Assembly: GCF_945952095.1 (NCBI RefSeq)
Contig: NZ_CAMFHL010000005.1
Span: 20,574 to 84,573, forward strand
DNA: 64,000 nt
Direction: 5' to 3'
DNA from: an uncultured Arsenicibacter sp.
Lineage (GTDB): Bacteria; Bacteroidota; Bacteroidia; Cytophagales; Spirosomataceae
The position numbers and the translations under genes were made by a program. This document shows positions 8,620-18,494 of this stretch, piece by piece (within the stretch, counting starts at the first letter, position 1; each line of letters opens with the position of its first letter). A model generated the notes under the pieces. The model made no database searches and was not told the DNA's origin. It worked only from the letters and a program-made list of their open reading frames with translations.

Positions 8620-10454
8620 TCTTTACTACTGAATCGCTTAATCACATACACCGCTTCGGGGTCCTGATCGCCGGCATTGGGCAAATCGTAGGCCTGGTCG
8701 GTCGGCGTATCGGCATCCGGGAAACGGCGCACACCACCGGTCCGGAACACCACGCGGCGGAACGATGCTACGGGTGCAAAAAACAGCCGGGTGCCTTTGG
8801 CCTGACCGTTCACCGAGATTGTAAACATGCGTTTAGCCCGGTCCAGCTCCACGCGGACATCGTAGGCCTTACCCCCTTCGTATTTCTGAATCCCCGAGTC
8901 ACGGTAGCCAACTTTGGCCTTAAAGGTGCTGTCGGCATCGAACATCAGCCGGACGGCGGGGGTCCCTTTTTCGTCCTGAAACTCAATCTGTAATGTACCC
9001 TTGCCGGCTTGCTGCGGCACCACCGTAAACGCCACCGTCAGCTTTTTCGACTCCGGAATCACGCGTTCGGCCTTTGCATACTCGAACTTATCCTTGTCAC
9101 GAAGTACGAGCGCTTTGCTGCCGTCGGGCTGTTTTTCGATCTTTACCGTTGCCTGTAACGGACTGTAAATATTCCAGTTAGTCAGTTCTTGGCCGGCAGG
9201 CAGCTGGTTGAAGTCTTCATTGGCGTGCGTCGTCACAACATCCGAAACGGGCACCGGAATTTTTGATACCCAGATATCTTCCTTGTTCATGCTGTAGGTC
9301 ACCCACAGGTTGCCGTCGGGCGGCGTGCCGTTGCCTTCTTCAATGCCGCGCACGTATTGCGGGCCGTATGATTTGTACGCGCCTCCGTAGCGCATGGGCG
9401 AGATTTCGCCGTTTACGAGCAGCAGATTCGTGTAATTCAGGCCGTCGGTGCTAGTCGATAATGCCAGTGGCCAGCGGAACTCCGACGGATTATAGACCGT
9501 CACATAGCGACCGTCGGCTGTGCGCTGCCCCCAGATTTTGGCATTGCTGTTCACAAAGCCGGGCGCCCGCAGCGGACCATAGGCCCATGTTTTGCCGTTG
9601 TCGCTGCTGATCGAAGTCAGGGCATGTTTCCACAAACCGACTACCCGGCCATCCGGCAAATGGTAGTAGCTGAATGCCTTTACTTCTTTTTTGAGCGGAA
9701 TAAGCGGGTCGTTGCGGTCGGCTTCTTCTACCCACTGCTGCATCATCAGCGGGTTGGCCAGCAGTTCGTTGCAGGCCTCCACAAAGCCTTTATCCTTCGA
9801 TGTTGTATAGAACGGGTACGCCGATTTTTCGGCATCCCAGGACGAATTGTGGCGGATGAAGTAAATCGGGCCCATGCTACCGTCCGCGTAGATTTCGCGG
9901 ATCACGCGGCCAATGCCGTTACCGTCGTTCGGGTCGTCTTTCGGGCCCATGACAATGCCGTAGAAGGCCAGCGTCAGCAGGCGCTTATTTTTTGCCACGA
10001 AAAAGCCCATCCGCTGGTGCATGACCGCATCCAGTTTATTGGCCACTTCCGGCCGCCCCGCCTTTTTGAAGCCATCGGGCAGGCGGTAGACGGGAAAAAT
10101 AATGGCCGGTTTGGTCCAGGTATAGCCGTCCTTCGAGGTCATCAGCAGGGTCTGCCCCGGCGGCACGTGCTCGCCTACCGGATTGCTCAGGTACTGGAGG
10201 TAATAGGTGTTATTCCAGTAGGCCAGCATCGGCGCGTGGTTGTAGGTCCAGTTGTTGCCCCCTGCCCACTCCGGATGTTCGCGGTTGGCACGGAACACCT
10301 GTATGGTATGTACCCCGACAACCGGACTCAGCTGACCGTGGTGGTAATCCACGTTCGACAGCGTGGTGCCGGTATACCGAACCGTATCCTGCGCCCAAAG
10401 CTGCGGGCCGCAGAACAACAGGAACAGGCAGCGTATGTCTATGTATTTTTTCAT
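8616..10454 (-). CDS. Secreted sialidase-like propeller with C-terminal lectin-like domain
   Basis: 612 residues with an N-terminal signal peptide (cleavage after LWAQ). The first 420 residues look like a sialidase-type beta-propeller, with MTSKDGYTWTKP and SISSDNGKTWAYG as Asp-box-like motifs and repeated Trp/Tyr blades. Residues about 430-600 look like a concanavalin A-like sandwich (TVAFTVVPQQAGKGTLQIEFQDEKG, FTISVNGQAKG, RVVFRTGG), a common ancillary lectin fold. I cannot assign a CAZy family. It could be an exo-glycosidase for an unusual acidic pectin sugar such as Kdo or Dha. The last residues (SSKE and the stop) lie inside the family B repeat, so the 3' end may have been remodelled. 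Confidence 0.72.
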   Translation of the reverse strand: MKKYIDIRCLFLLFCGPQLWAQDTVRYTGTTLSNVDYHHGQLSPVVGVHTIQVFRANREHPEWAGGNNWTYNHAPMLAYWNNTYYLQYLSNPVGEHVPPGQTLLMTSKDGYTWTKPAIIFPVYRLPDGFKKAGRPEVANKLDAVMHQRMGFFVAKNKRLLTLAFYGIVMGPKDDPNDGNGIGRVIREIYADGSMGPIYFIRHNSSWDAEKSAYPFYTTSKDKGFVEACNELLANPLMMQQWVEEADRNDPLIPLKKEVKAFSYYHLPDGRVVGLWKHALTSISSDNGKTWAYGPLRAPGFVNSNAKIWGQRTADGRYVTVYNPSEFRWPLALSTSTDGLNYTNLLLVNGEISPMRYGGAYKSYGPQYVRGIEEGNGTPPDGNLWVTYSMNKEDIWVSKIPVPVSDVVTTHANEDFNQLPAGQELTNWNIYSPLQATVKIEKQPDGSKALVLRDKDKFEYAKAERVIPESKKLTVAFTVVPQQAGKGTLQIEFQDEKGTPAVRLMFDADSTFKAKVGYRDSGIQKYEGGKAYDVRVELDRAKRMFTISVNGQAKGTRLFFAPVASFRRVVFRTGGVRRFPDADTPTDQAYDLPNAGDQDPEAVYVIKRFSSKE

Positions 10455-10497
10455 GTTTTTATCTACTGTTAGTAGTGCCTCAGGAACAACTGATTTT

Positions 10498-10561
10498 ATA
10501 CCACATAGGCACGCACATAAGCGATTGAAAATCTTTGTTTTTCTATGTGACTATGTGGTAT
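10498..10561. repeat. Inverted repeat ATACCACATAG...CTATGTGGTAT, family C
   Basis: ATACCACATAG at 10498-10508 pairs perfectly with CTATGTGGTAT at 10551-10561, enclosing a region that includes AAATCTTTGTTTT. A near-identical element lies at 21601-21667. It occupies the 154-bp gap between the GH43-like gene and the sialidase-like gene, both on the minus strand, and probably acts as a terminator or mRNA-stabilising hairpin. Confidence 0.75.
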
Positions 10562-10608
10562 ATGTATTTGAATAAAAAAATCTAAATAGCTGACTACCAT
10601 ATATTTGA

Positions 10609-11520
10609 TCAACTGCTACTTTTCAGCAGACGGCTCAGTATCCGCTTCTTTACCCGCAGAATCGTTCCGTGCTTGTGGCCTTCGGGAACACTGATGCGGG
10701 CCGACGCGTCAGTGAATGTTTTAAAATCGGTTGTGCTGACTGCACCGTATTTTTTGTCCTGATACGAATCGAAATAAATCAGCCACTCCTTACCGGTATT
10801 GACCACCGACGGCCCTTCGGTGAACTTCTTCGTGAAGGCCTCCGAGACACCGGTATAGGGACCGGTCGCCTGCGTGCTGAAAGCCACTTTGATGTTCCGG
10901 TTCGGGCGCGTGTTGTCTTTCAGCACCAGCACATAATCGTCTGCCTTCCGTTTGGTAATCACCGCATCAATCACGCTGAAGCCGGGATCGAGAAAGAGCT
11001 TTGCCGACGAAAACGTCCTGAAATCAGTCGTCGTCATGTAATACATCCGGTGGTTATTCAGCTCATCTTCAATGCCTTTCTCAAAGCGATACGGCACCGT
11101 TGAGGCCCAGATAATGATAAACTGACGGGTAGCTGCGTCATAAAACAGTTCCGGAGCCCAGACATTAACCGTTGTGGCTTCATGTTCCATCACCGGCAGA
11201 AACCGCTGTTCCGACCAATGAATGAGATCAGTTGAGCTGGCATAGCCAAAGCCCTTGTCGCCCTTCCAGCTGCTGGTCCAGACAAGGTGGAACGTACCGT
11301 CCGGCCCCTGCACCATAGACGGATCCCGCATCACCTTCTGCTGCCCGATGGCCGGTTTCAGCAACGTGCGGTTCAGGTCTGTCCAGTGATACCCGTCGTT
11401 ACTGTACAGCATCCGCAGCCCTTCATTGGCCGGTTCGTGAAACGACGTAAACAGGTACGCTTTCGGCGAACAGGTCCCGCAGAGCAACGCTCCGATCAGT
11501 ATTACCGCGAGTCCTTTCAT
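10609..11520 (-). CDS. GH43-like five-bladed beta-propeller glycosidase
   Basis: 303 residues with a short signal peptide (ILIGALLCGTC). Family GH43-type signposts are visible in order: RDPSMVQGPDGTFHLVWT (the catalytic-base Asp region), VWAPELFYDAATRQFIIIWAST, a central FSVIDAVI Asp, and TEGPSVV with the candidate acid Glu near residue 240. Such enzymes release arabinofuranose, xylose or galactose from plant polymers. Its ATG overlaps the stop of the preceding apiosidase gene by four bases (ATGA), so the two are translationally coupled. The exact subfamily and substrate are not clear. Confidence 0.82.
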   Translation of the reverse strand: MKGLAVILIGALLCGTCSPKAYLFTSFHEPANEGLRMLYSNDGYHWTDLNRTLLKPAIGQQKVMRDPSMVQGPDGTFHLVWTSSWKGDKGFGYASSTDLIHWSEQRFLPVMEHEATTVNVWAPELFYDAATRQFIIIWASTVPYRFEKGIEDELNNHRMYYMTTTDFRTFSSAKLFLDPGFSVIDAVITKRKADDYVLVLKDNTRPNRNIKVAFSTQATGPYTGVSEAFTKKFTEGPSVVNTGKEWLIYFDSYQDKKYGAVSTTDFKTFTDASARISVPEGHKHGTILRVKKRILSRLLKSSS

Positions 11521-12905
11521 TTAGCTTCCAGAATAAGTACCCAGTCATTGCCGTTGGCCGGCTCACCAGGCGGATTAAACGATTGAACACCCGTGTTCGG
11601 CACGGCGCCGATGGCCGTGGTCGTACCGGTACGCGGATCAAACCACGACGCGGTCAGGGTTTTGCCGGGCAGTTTGCCCATGTTCAGTTCCATGTTCCGG
11701 CCGGTGTAGGTGTATACCAGCGCATACCTTGCACCACGGCTGGCCACCAGCCGGTTATATCGCTCACCTTGTTTTGCAATCAGCTCCTGCGCCGGTACGC
11801 GGTCGAAAAACGATTTCGACAGCAGCAGGTTTTTCAGGTAGATCATCTGACCGGCCCCTTCGGCATCCAGAGCAGGGCGCCAAAGGGTTTTCGCCCCGAA
11901 GTCGCCGATTTTGTCAGCGTCCTTATGCATCTGCATCACCGAATTGTGGCCATAGGTGTAGCCAAACCCGCCGGCCAGCACCGACCAATACGCATACCGG
12001 CGTACATCAGCGGCTGTCCAGCGCGTTTGCCCGAAATCATGCAGCCCGTACGGAATATCTTCGTACGATGGCTCGGCGTCCACAGTCGGCTTTGTCGGTT
12101 TCAGCGACAGGTCATACTGCATATGCCGCCAGTTATCTTCGCCATAATGTACCTTATCGGTTGATGCGGTGTCCTGCGCATAGCTCTTATGGCCCGACTG
12201 CACCATGTTGAAATCCAGCCACGGTTCGTTGTGGAACCACTCGGTCGAGGAGGCGCGGCCGCGCGGGTGGAACGTAATCAGGTGGTTCGGGTCTACACGG
12301 TTGATGGTTTCGCCGATCAGGTTCCAGGTCGCCAGGGAGTCGGCACCGCGTACATCGCCGCCGTTCAGCCAGATGATATTCGACCGGTTTTTATACCGGT
12401 TCGCAATAAACGCGGCATAGGTCTTTGCCTGTTGCCGGCTCACATGCCCCGACTTAACATTGGACCCCCAAACCGGTACCAGCGCCATGTAAATGCCTTT
12501 TTGGGCAGCCTTGTCGATCACAAAATCCATGTGATCCCAGTAATCATACTCCGTTGCATTGGCAGGAGAACTACCTTTGGTCACTCGTGGTGTTGCCACG
12601 TTCTGATTGATCAGGGCCGAATCTCCGTACGCGTTCTGTACTTTCAGCGTGTGCAGCACCATGACCTGCACCACATTAAATCCTTTTTGCCGGCGGTTTT
12701 CGAGATACGTCTCTGCCTCCTGCCGGTCTAATTTTGACAACAGCAACCAGCCGGTATCACCCAGCCAGAAAAAGGGTTTCCCATCGGCCGTTTGCAGAAA
12801 ACGGCCGTTTGCCGACACCTTCAGCGGCTTTAGCTGTGCCCGGCTCACGGACACGCAAAGGGCTGATAGCAGCAGGATAACCAGTATTTTTTTTGTTGTA
12901 TGCAT
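11517..12905 (-). CDS. GH140-type (DUF4038) apiosidase-like glycoside hydrolase
   Basis: 462 residues with a signal peptide (ILLLSALCVSVSRAQ). It begins LKVSANGRFLQTADGKPFFWLGDTGWLLLSKL, the opening of DUF4038/GH140 TIM-barrel enzymes. NNRRQKGFNVVQVM-type sequence (ENRRQKGFNVVQVM), IIWLNGGDVRGAD and PTVDAEPSYEDIPYG follow, then a small C-terminal beta domain (YALVYTYTGRNMELN, ASWFDPRTG). The characterised GH140 enzyme releases apiose from RG-II side chains, so this is the strongest pointer to the target of the locus. Catalytic residues are not certain from sequence alone, but the acidic residues in NGGDVRG and DAEPSYED are candidates. Confidence 0.87.
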   Translation of the reverse strand: MHTTKKILVILLLSALCVSVSRAQLKPLKVSANGRFLQTADGKPFFWLGDTGWLLLSKLDRQEAETYLENRRQKGFNVVQVMVLHTLKVQNAYGDSALINQNVATPRVTKGSSPANATEYDYWDHMDFVIDKAAQKGIYMALVPVWGSNVKSGHVSRQQAKTYAAFIANRYKNRSNIIWLNGGDVRGADSLATWNLIGETINRVDPNHLITFHPRGRASSTEWFHNEPWLDFNMVQSGHKSYAQDTASTDKVHYGEDNWRHMQYDLSLKPTKPTVDAEPSYEDIPYGLHDFGQTRWTAADVRRYAYWSVLAGGFGYTYGHNSVMQMHKDADKIGDFGAKTLWRPALDAEGAGQMIYLKNLLLSKSFFDRVPAQELIAKQGERYNRLVASRGARYALVYTYTGRNMELNMGKLPGKTLTASWFDPRTGTTTAIGAVPNTGVQSFNPPGEPANGNDWVLILEAK

Positions 12906-12920
12906 CTAGCGTTTTGTTTT

Positions 12921-13280
12921 TACCCCACCCTAACCCTCCCCTGAAAACCAGGGGAGGGAATAATTCCGGCATTCGTTCCCCTCATCTCTGAAAATCAGGG
13001 GAGGGAATAGGTCCGGCATTTACCTTCATCTCTGAAAATCAGGGAGGGAATAGGTCCGGCATTTACCCTCATTTCTGAAAACCAGGGGAGGGAATAGGTC
13101 CGGCATTTACCCTCATCTCTGAAAATCAGGGGAAGGAATAATTCCGGCATTTACCCTCATCTCTGAAAATCAGGGAGGGAATAGGTCCGGCATTTACCCT
13201 CATCTCTGAAAACCAGGGAAGGGAATAATTCCGGTATTCGTTCCCCTCCCCTCAGTTGAGGGGTGGGGTTAGGGGTGGGG
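12921..13280. repeat. 44-bp tandem array inside a C-run/G-run inverted repeat
   Basis: Seven copies of a unit starting CTGAAAA(C/T)CAGGG begin at 12941, 12988, 13032, 13075, 13119, 13163 and 13206, a spacing of 43-47 bp. Each continues with GGAATA, a TCCGGCATT segment and CCCTCAT. The array is bounded by CCCCACCCTAACCCTCCCC on the left and by TCCCCTCCCC...GGGGTGGGGTTAGGGG on the right, the two halves of the family A element. It explains this 375-bp gene-free gap. No gene is visible here. Confidence 0.88.
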
Positions 13281-16200
13281 TTACAGCTCTTTTATCTTCT
13301 TCAGCCAGATCACCCCCTCGCCGGCCACCGTCACCGGACCGCCGCCTTTGACGGTTTCGGGCAATGTGGTTAGGGTTCCGGCTTTCGGATGAATGCGTTT
13401 GACTGCATAGGTACCTGGCATACCCGCTAAATTCAGGGTTACGGCCCCGGCCGTTTCGGTGTAAACCACCAGCCCGGTCTTTTCATGGCCCATCGCCCAA
13501 AGGTTCGCCGGTTGATCGGGAAGCGTCAGCGGCTTCATGGCAGCAACCTCAGCGGCAAACAACCCGTCGGCGACCGGCGGAATGTTCGGTAGCGACCCGC
13601 CCGCCAGTAACACCGCCCAGCCCATGCTGTCGAAACTGTCGCCCGAATAGGTCACGGCCTTGCCCGGAAACTGCATCCGGTAGTCGCGCACGGCACGGTA
13701 TACCTGCTCAAATGAGGTCTTCTTCGGCGGGGTCAGCCGGGCGTGCTGCCGGGGTGCCAGGTTCTGCCCGCCGGCCGGTGCATAGGCGGTACCATTGGCC
13801 TGATAATGCCAGTACCGGATGTCGATCAGGTCAATAACGGCGGCCCGTCTGGCATCGGCCAGAATGGCATCCTGCACATCTTTGGTCGTGCTGAGACCGA
13901 TGGTGACCTGCTTACCGGTTTCCCGCTCCCACTCCTGAATGGTATCCAGCCAGAACTGCACAAACGATAGCGGTCCCGTATACTCGGCACTAATCAGCTG
14001 AATGACACCGGTATTGCCGATAAAATTAGTCAGGCACTGCCGGATGTAGGCCTTGTGCAGGGCACGGCGCACTGGATGGGTAACGTCGTAAAACTGTTCC
14101 GCCATGAAAATACGCTTGTCACCTGCGTACGGCACCGGTTCCGGAAAACCGGTACTATTAATGTTGTTGGCGGGCCGCCACGGAAAATCGGCGTAGTGGG
14201 CACCGGCCTCAATGATGTTATGCTGGAAATAGTTTTCGTGCATCAGCACCAGCCCCTTCTGATCGGCCAGATCGGCGAACTGCTTCAGCCGTCCCCAATA
14301 CCATTTATTGTAGCGCGTCAGGTCGTACTTGCTCAGGCCGTCCCAGGCGGTTTCGCGGCCGCTGCGGGCAAAGGGCAGTTCGTAGAACGGCGCCCAGACC
14401 TCGCCATCCATCCGCCGGATCCGCTCATGATCGTCGCGGCGACGCTCATACCACAAACCGTAATTATGGTCAATCACGGTCGTGTTCGTCAGCTTCATGG
14501 AATCGGTCATGGCTTCCAGATCGTCAGTAAGGCCGCGACCGGTCATGCCCGGCACAAAGCGGGTAATGTGCGGTTTGGCTCCCGCTAGCCCGTGCGGGCG
14601 GGCACTGCCATTCCACCACGGTACTTCCTGGCGGCGACCGGTCAGCAGGGCATTGCCCCGTACCAGTACCCCCTGCCGGATCTGCATGCCGCCCGCCAGC
14701 ACCGGAGCCGGTGCGGCCGGTACGCCGATAGCATCAATCGTTTTGGCCGGCGATTCAACCGGAATCGGCTGACGCACCGAGGCTGCGTCGATAAAGGCGG
14801 CGAGTGTCGGTGCGGGATTAACCGCCTGTCTGGTCAGCGCGGCGGCCACCTCAATTTTGGGACTGCTCGATGCTTCTGATTCGACCGGCAGCAGGATGGT
14901 GCGGGCCGCAACGCCCTCACCGAGCCGTTCCCGGAGCTGGGCATAATACAGGCTCCGCGGCTGAATGTGTTCGTTGGACATGTCCCAGTAGCCGTCGCCG
15001 CTGAACTGTGCCCAGGTGCCAAACGCCCAGTTTTGTGCCGTTGGCGGCCGGAAGCACTCCACCCGTGCCGCACTGCACTGCCAGAAGACACTGTTGGCCA
15101 CGGCCCAGCCTGCCCCCTGCCCGTCCTGCCCGAGGTTGGCAAACCGCAGGGCATGGCCGTCGATGGTAACGATGTCGAACAGGACGCCCGATGCCCAGCT
15201 GTCGATACCGCCGCTGAAGCTGTATGGCAGATGCGATTCGCACTGCACAAAGGCATTCGGGCCGGTGGCGCAGTAGCCCACCGCAAAATCATGGTAGCCC
15301 GATTCGGCATACAGACGCTGGCAGAGTACCTGCTGCCCTTTTACGTAAAACGTATTCCGGCGCTCATTGCCGATTTCCGACACCGGCGCCAGCGACTGAC
15401 AGTCTTCTACCGTAATCCGGCGGGCTGTCTCCTGAATGTTCACCGCCGAACCGGCAAAGTGCGCAAAAACGACCTGCCGCACCCACGCATCCTGCACGTT
15501 TTCAAGCGTGATGGCCGTCCACCGGTGCTCTTCGTCTTTCGGCTGCGTTTTATCAATGGTCGATTCCAGCCGGAGGTTTTCGATGCCTGCCTGCTGAATC
15601 CGGCCATTCCACCGGTATTTTGCGATAGTCCCACCCCCATACGCCGAATCCAGGGCAGTTGTCAGGGGTGCGTCCAGTGTCAGTTCAGTACCCTGCACAG
15701 CCACAACGGTACGGTCCCAGAACAGATCGCGCTGACCGAGTTTCCAGCCAAGGGCCGTTACGCCCCCGCCAAAATGGTCAGTACCAATCGCCTGAATCCA
15801 CTCTTTGGTGGATGGCCGCTGAATCCTGACCGGATCGCCGGCGGCAAACACCTGTCCGGCAGGCACCTGAACGGTGCGGGCATTGACCGGCACATAGGCA
15901 CTGGTTATCCGCACCGGCGGTTCGATACGGAGGTCCGGTTTACCCGAAATGGCCACCAAGCTTTCGCGCGAGATACCGGTGCCGAGCAGCGTCGTTACCT
16001 TAATGCCTGACCCACGTAAAACCACTCCCGAAGCGGTAATCCGCAGGCTACCGGCTACGTCGAACACGCCCTTACCGAGCAAAACTGCTCCCCGGAAGCC
16101 ATCGGCCCCGACGGGCAGCGTCGCTACGTAATCCAGGGCCGCCTGAATCCGGCGCGTGGCATCACCTTTCTGAGCGGGTACCACGACGCGGATAGCCGCT

Positions 16201-16409
16201 GTCGGAATTGCCCGTTCACCGGCCTGATAACCGGCATACGAAAAGTCCGGAATGCGGTTTCCGCGTTCATCAGGTGCATAGGTCAACTGCCCGTCCCGCG
16301 CGGCGGCCACAGGTGGTACCGGCACGGGCTTCTTTCCCTGCGCCTCCACAGAAGCAGGCAACAGCAGCGAACCGGCAACAAGTCCTGTCAGGAATCTGAC
16401 CTTATTCAT
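13281..16409 (-). CDS. Secreted beta-helix protein with C-terminal DUF6298-like domain
   Basis: A 1042-residue two-part protein with signal peptide (FLTGLVAGSLLLPASVEAQ). Residues about 70-510 read as a pectate-lyase-like right-handed beta-helix, with short repeated strands (RRITVEDCQSLAP, LFDIVTIDGHALRFANLGQDGQG, ANSVFWQCSA). Residues about 575-1040 look like a TIM-barrel-type domain (VIDHNYGLWYERRRDDHERIRRMDGEV, LMHENYFQHNIIEAGAHYADFPWRPANNINSTGFPEP) ending in a beta domain. I associate this second part with the unstudied DUF6298 family, from memory. A role in pectin side-chain cleavage is inferred from its neighbours. GH141 enzymes are also beta-helices and are an alternative reading. Confidence 0.7.
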   Translation of the reverse strand: MNKVRFLTGLVAGSLLLPASVEAQGKKPVPVPPVAAARDGQLTYAPDERGNRIPDFSYAGYQAGERAIPTAAIRVVVPAQKGDATRRIQAALDYVATLPVGADGFRGAVLLGKGVFDVAGSLRITASGVVLRGSGIKVTTLLGTGISRESLVAISGKPDLRIEPPVRITSAYVPVNARTVQVPAGQVFAAGDPVRIQRPSTKEWIQAIGTDHFGGGVTALGWKLGQRDLFWDRTVVAVQGTELTLDAPLTTALDSAYGGGTIAKYRWNGRIQQAGIENLRLESTIDKTQPKDEEHRWTAITLENVQDAWVRQVVFAHFAGSAVNIQETARRITVEDCQSLAPVSEIGNERRNTFYVKGQQVLCQRLYAESGYHDFAVGYCATGPNAFVQCESHLPYSFSGGIDSWASGVLFDIVTIDGHALRFANLGQDGQGAGWAVANSVFWQCSAARVECFRPPTAQNWAFGTWAQFSGDGYWDMSNEHIQPRSLYYAQLRERLGEGVAARTILLPVESEASSSPKIEVAAALTRQAVNPAPTLAAFIDAASVRQPIPVESPAKTIDAIGVPAAPAPVLAGGMQIRQGVLVRGNALLTGRRQEVPWWNGSARPHGLAGAKPHITRFVPGMTGRGLTDDLEAMTDSMKLTNTTVIDHNYGLWYERRRDDHERIRRMDGEVWAPFYELPFARSGRETAWDGLSKYDLTRYNKWYWGRLKQFADLADQKGLVLMHENYFQHNIIEAGAHYADFPWRPANNINSTGFPEPVPYAGDKRIFMAEQFYDVTHPVRRALHKAYIRQCLTNFIGNTGVIQLISAEYTGPLSFVQFWLDTIQEWERETGKQVTIGLSTTKDVQDAILADARRAAVIDLIDIRYWHYQANGTAYAPAGGQNLAPRQHARLTPPKKTSFEQVYRAVRDYRMQFPGKAVTYSGDSFDSMGWAVLLAGGSLPNIPPVADGLFAAEVAAMKPLTLPDQPANLWAMGHEKTGLVVYTETAGAVTLNLAGMPGTYAVKRIHPKAGTLTTLPETVKGGGPVTVAGEGVIWLKKIKEL

Positions 16410-16554
16410 ACGATATACCCCTTACGCTGTCAAAGCACCAGGAGCCTGTTTAGCTTTTTACTATTGTTATGTATTCATCACCCTGCCCCATCCCGAATCG
16501 TCGGCCCGGCCTGAAAACAGGAAAGGGAGTACGTTGCAGGGCCTGGCTATAAAG

Positions 16555-16595
16555 CCCCTCCCCTTAATTCAAGGGGAGGGGTTGGGGTGGGGTAG
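16555..16595. repeat. C-run/G-run inverted repeat, family A
   Basis: CCCCTCCCCTT at 16555-16565 pairs perfectly with AAGGGGAGGGG at 16571-16581, followed by TTGGGGTGGGGT. It is the unexpanded form of the element that bounds the 12921-13280 array. It sits between the pectate lyase gene and the beta-helix gene. Confidence 0.75.
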
Positions 16596-16622
16596 ATAGC
16601 CGAAGAGCTGATGATTCCGGTA

Positions 16623-18266
16623 CTACTTCGCCGGTTTTACCTGAGCAACCGGCACTACGCTGTTCAGGTATACCTCGATATTGGTATAGCCGTCCTTGCC
16701 CCGCACCTTACCGGCATCCGACGCATCCTTCGGGTTCAGGCCGTTTTTCGACTCCCAGCTGTCGGGCATGCCGTCGCTATCGGAATCCACGTATGGGGTC
16801 CCTTTGTATTCAGGGTAACCGCCTACCTGGCTAATGTCGGTGATGATGCCGTTTTTGTACGAGTCAATCGGTAGGCGACGGTGTTTGAACTGCGTTTCCG
16901 GCAGTTTTACGTTCGGGAGATAGGTGATTTTTCCCGTGCGCACCTGCTCGACAATCCGCGTATCCACCGGATCACGTTTCGGCAGGGTGGCACCGGCATT
17001 GGCCAGCACGTAGCCAAAAGCGTCTTTCGTCGGTAAAATAGTAATCGCCGGCATCGGCAGCGGCTCTTTCCAGTAAATCTGATCTTTGTACTTACCCGCA
17101 TTGGCCAGGTCTTCTACCTGCACACCACCGTCCCAGTTGTCTTTCGTCACGCGCTCATTGCCTTCCACAATGTTGCCGTTCACATAGGCGCGGCCGAAGG
17201 TCAGGTAGCCCAGTTTGCTGCGTCCCGACTCAGGTTTCAGAATCCGGTAAGCAAGGGGGCTGGTCGTTGGCGTTTGCGGCCCCGGCTTGAAGTAGTTATT
17301 GATAATATTGTACATTGCCCGGTAGTCGCCGCCATCCACAGACCGGTGCACCCAGTTAAAGATGACGTTGTTGGCAAAGTTGAAAATACCGTTCCAGCCG
17401 ATCGACGGATTCCGGCCTGCGTTGTCGGCCCAGAGGTTCCGCATGAACGTACAGTTCTCGCCACCCAGCGTACTGCCGAACGCGTGGTTCCAGGTATCGA
17501 GGGCTTCCGAGAAAATTGAGTTCTGAATGGTGATGTTTACCGTACCCAGCTTATCTTCCAGCGTCTTGCCGGTACTGTCATTATACATGTGGCGGTACAT
17601 CGACATGTTCTCGTCAAGCCCCCAGCTGGCCGACACGTGATCGATCATGATGTTGCCGATCGGGTTACCGCCAATCGAGTCATCGCGGCGGCCGACAAAC
17701 GTCTCGCCCCGGCGGAAGCGCATGAAGCGGATAATCACGTCGTGGGTATTGATCCAGACCGATTCACCCGCCACGCAGACACCGTCGCCGGGTGCCGTCT
17801 GACCGGCAATAGTAATGTATGGCGCCCTGATAATCAGCGGGCTTTTCAGGCGGATAATCCCCGCCACGTTGAATACGACAAACCGCGCACCGCCCTGTTC
17901 GCAGGCATCACGCAGGGTTCCCGGTCCGCTGTCTTCGAGGCTGGTAACCACGTATACTTTACCCCCGCGGCCACCGAACGAATAGGCTCCGCCGCCTTCA
18001 GCGCCCGGAAACGCGGGGATAGGGGCCTGCGGCAAATCGACCGGACGAGCCGCCCAGGGAATATATGGTTTGCCTTCCCGGGCCTCCTTCTGAATAACCG
18101 GCCATGCCTTTTGCCAGGCAAGGTCCGACTGGCGGCGGGCTTCGTCCAGCAGCGCGTCACTCGCCTTCTGAACATCAGGCGGAATGGTCGGATACTGTGC
18201 CTTAGCAAGCTGCGGAAGGGTACCCGTCAGAACGGCCAGGAGAATAGGGACCAAACGTTTTTTCAT
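16623..18266 (-). CDS. Pectate lyase, polysaccharide lyase family 1
   Basis: 547 residues with a signal peptide (LLAVLTGTLPQLAKAQ). The PL1 beta-helix begins after a helical N-terminal stretch: AFPGAEGGGAYSFGGRGGKVYVVTSLEDSGPGTLRDA, then IAGQTAPGDGVCVAG, VIIRFMRFRRGE and IMIDHVSASWGLDENMSMY, which are the calcium and substrate-binding strands of the family. The C-terminus has a DSDSDGMPDSWE calcium-binding repeat near residue 497, usual in secreted Bacteroidota lyases. It cleaves de-esterified homogalacturonan by beta-elimination. It is the first gene of the minus-strand operon and is divergent from the GH29 fucosidase. Confidence 0.93.
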   Translation of the reverse strand: MKKRLVPILLAVLTGTLPQLAKAQYPTIPPDVQKASDALLDEARRQSDLAWQKAWPVIQKEAREGKPYIPWAARPVDLPQAPIPAFPGAEGGGAYSFGGRGGKVYVVTSLEDSGPGTLRDACEQGGARFVVFNVAGIIRLKSPLIIRAPYITIAGQTAPGDGVCVAGESVWINTHDVIIRFMRFRRGETFVGRRDDSIGGNPIGNIMIDHVSASWGLDENMSMYRHMYNDSTGKTLEDKLGTVNITIQNSIFSEALDTWNHAFGSTLGGENCTFMRNLWADNAGRNPSIGWNGIFNFANNVIFNWVHRSVDGGDYRAMYNIINNYFKPGPQTPTTSPLAYRILKPESGRSKLGYLTFGRAYVNGNIVEGNERVTKDNWDGGVQVEDLANAGKYKDQIYWKEPLPMPAITILPTKDAFGYVLANAGATLPKRDPVDTRIVEQVRTGKITYLPNVKLPETQFKHRRLPIDSYKNGIITDISQVGGYPEYKGTPYVDSDSDGMPDSWESKNGLNPKDASDAGKVRGKDGYTNIEVYLNSVVPVAQVKPAK

Positions 18267-18494
18267 GTCAGTTTTGTAGTAAGATTGGCTATCGGTTTAT
18301 CGCTCGAACCAGGTCACGTCAGCCAATGATAGTTGTTGTTTTTTCTGCGTTATTGTACAACGGCCGAAAAGGGCAAACGATCAGAACGTATAATGAACTC
18401 AAAATAAGGCTAAAAAAAAGGGTAATATCTATATCATTTTTTCGACAGATTGTATGATATTATCAATCCCCTCCCGGGCTATTTTAATCCACCC

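Noticed and set aside
3167..10454. Sialic acid catabolism locus, suggested by two sialidase-like genes, an acetylesterase and an aldolase
   Set aside because: No clear N-acetylneuraminate lyase, epimerase, kinase or sialic acid transporter is present, and the neighbours are plant-pectin enzymes. The families are broader than sialic acid.
12941..13250. CRISPR-like array of regular repeats
   Set aside because: The whole 44-bp unit repeats, including what would be the spacers. No unique spacers and no cas genes are present.
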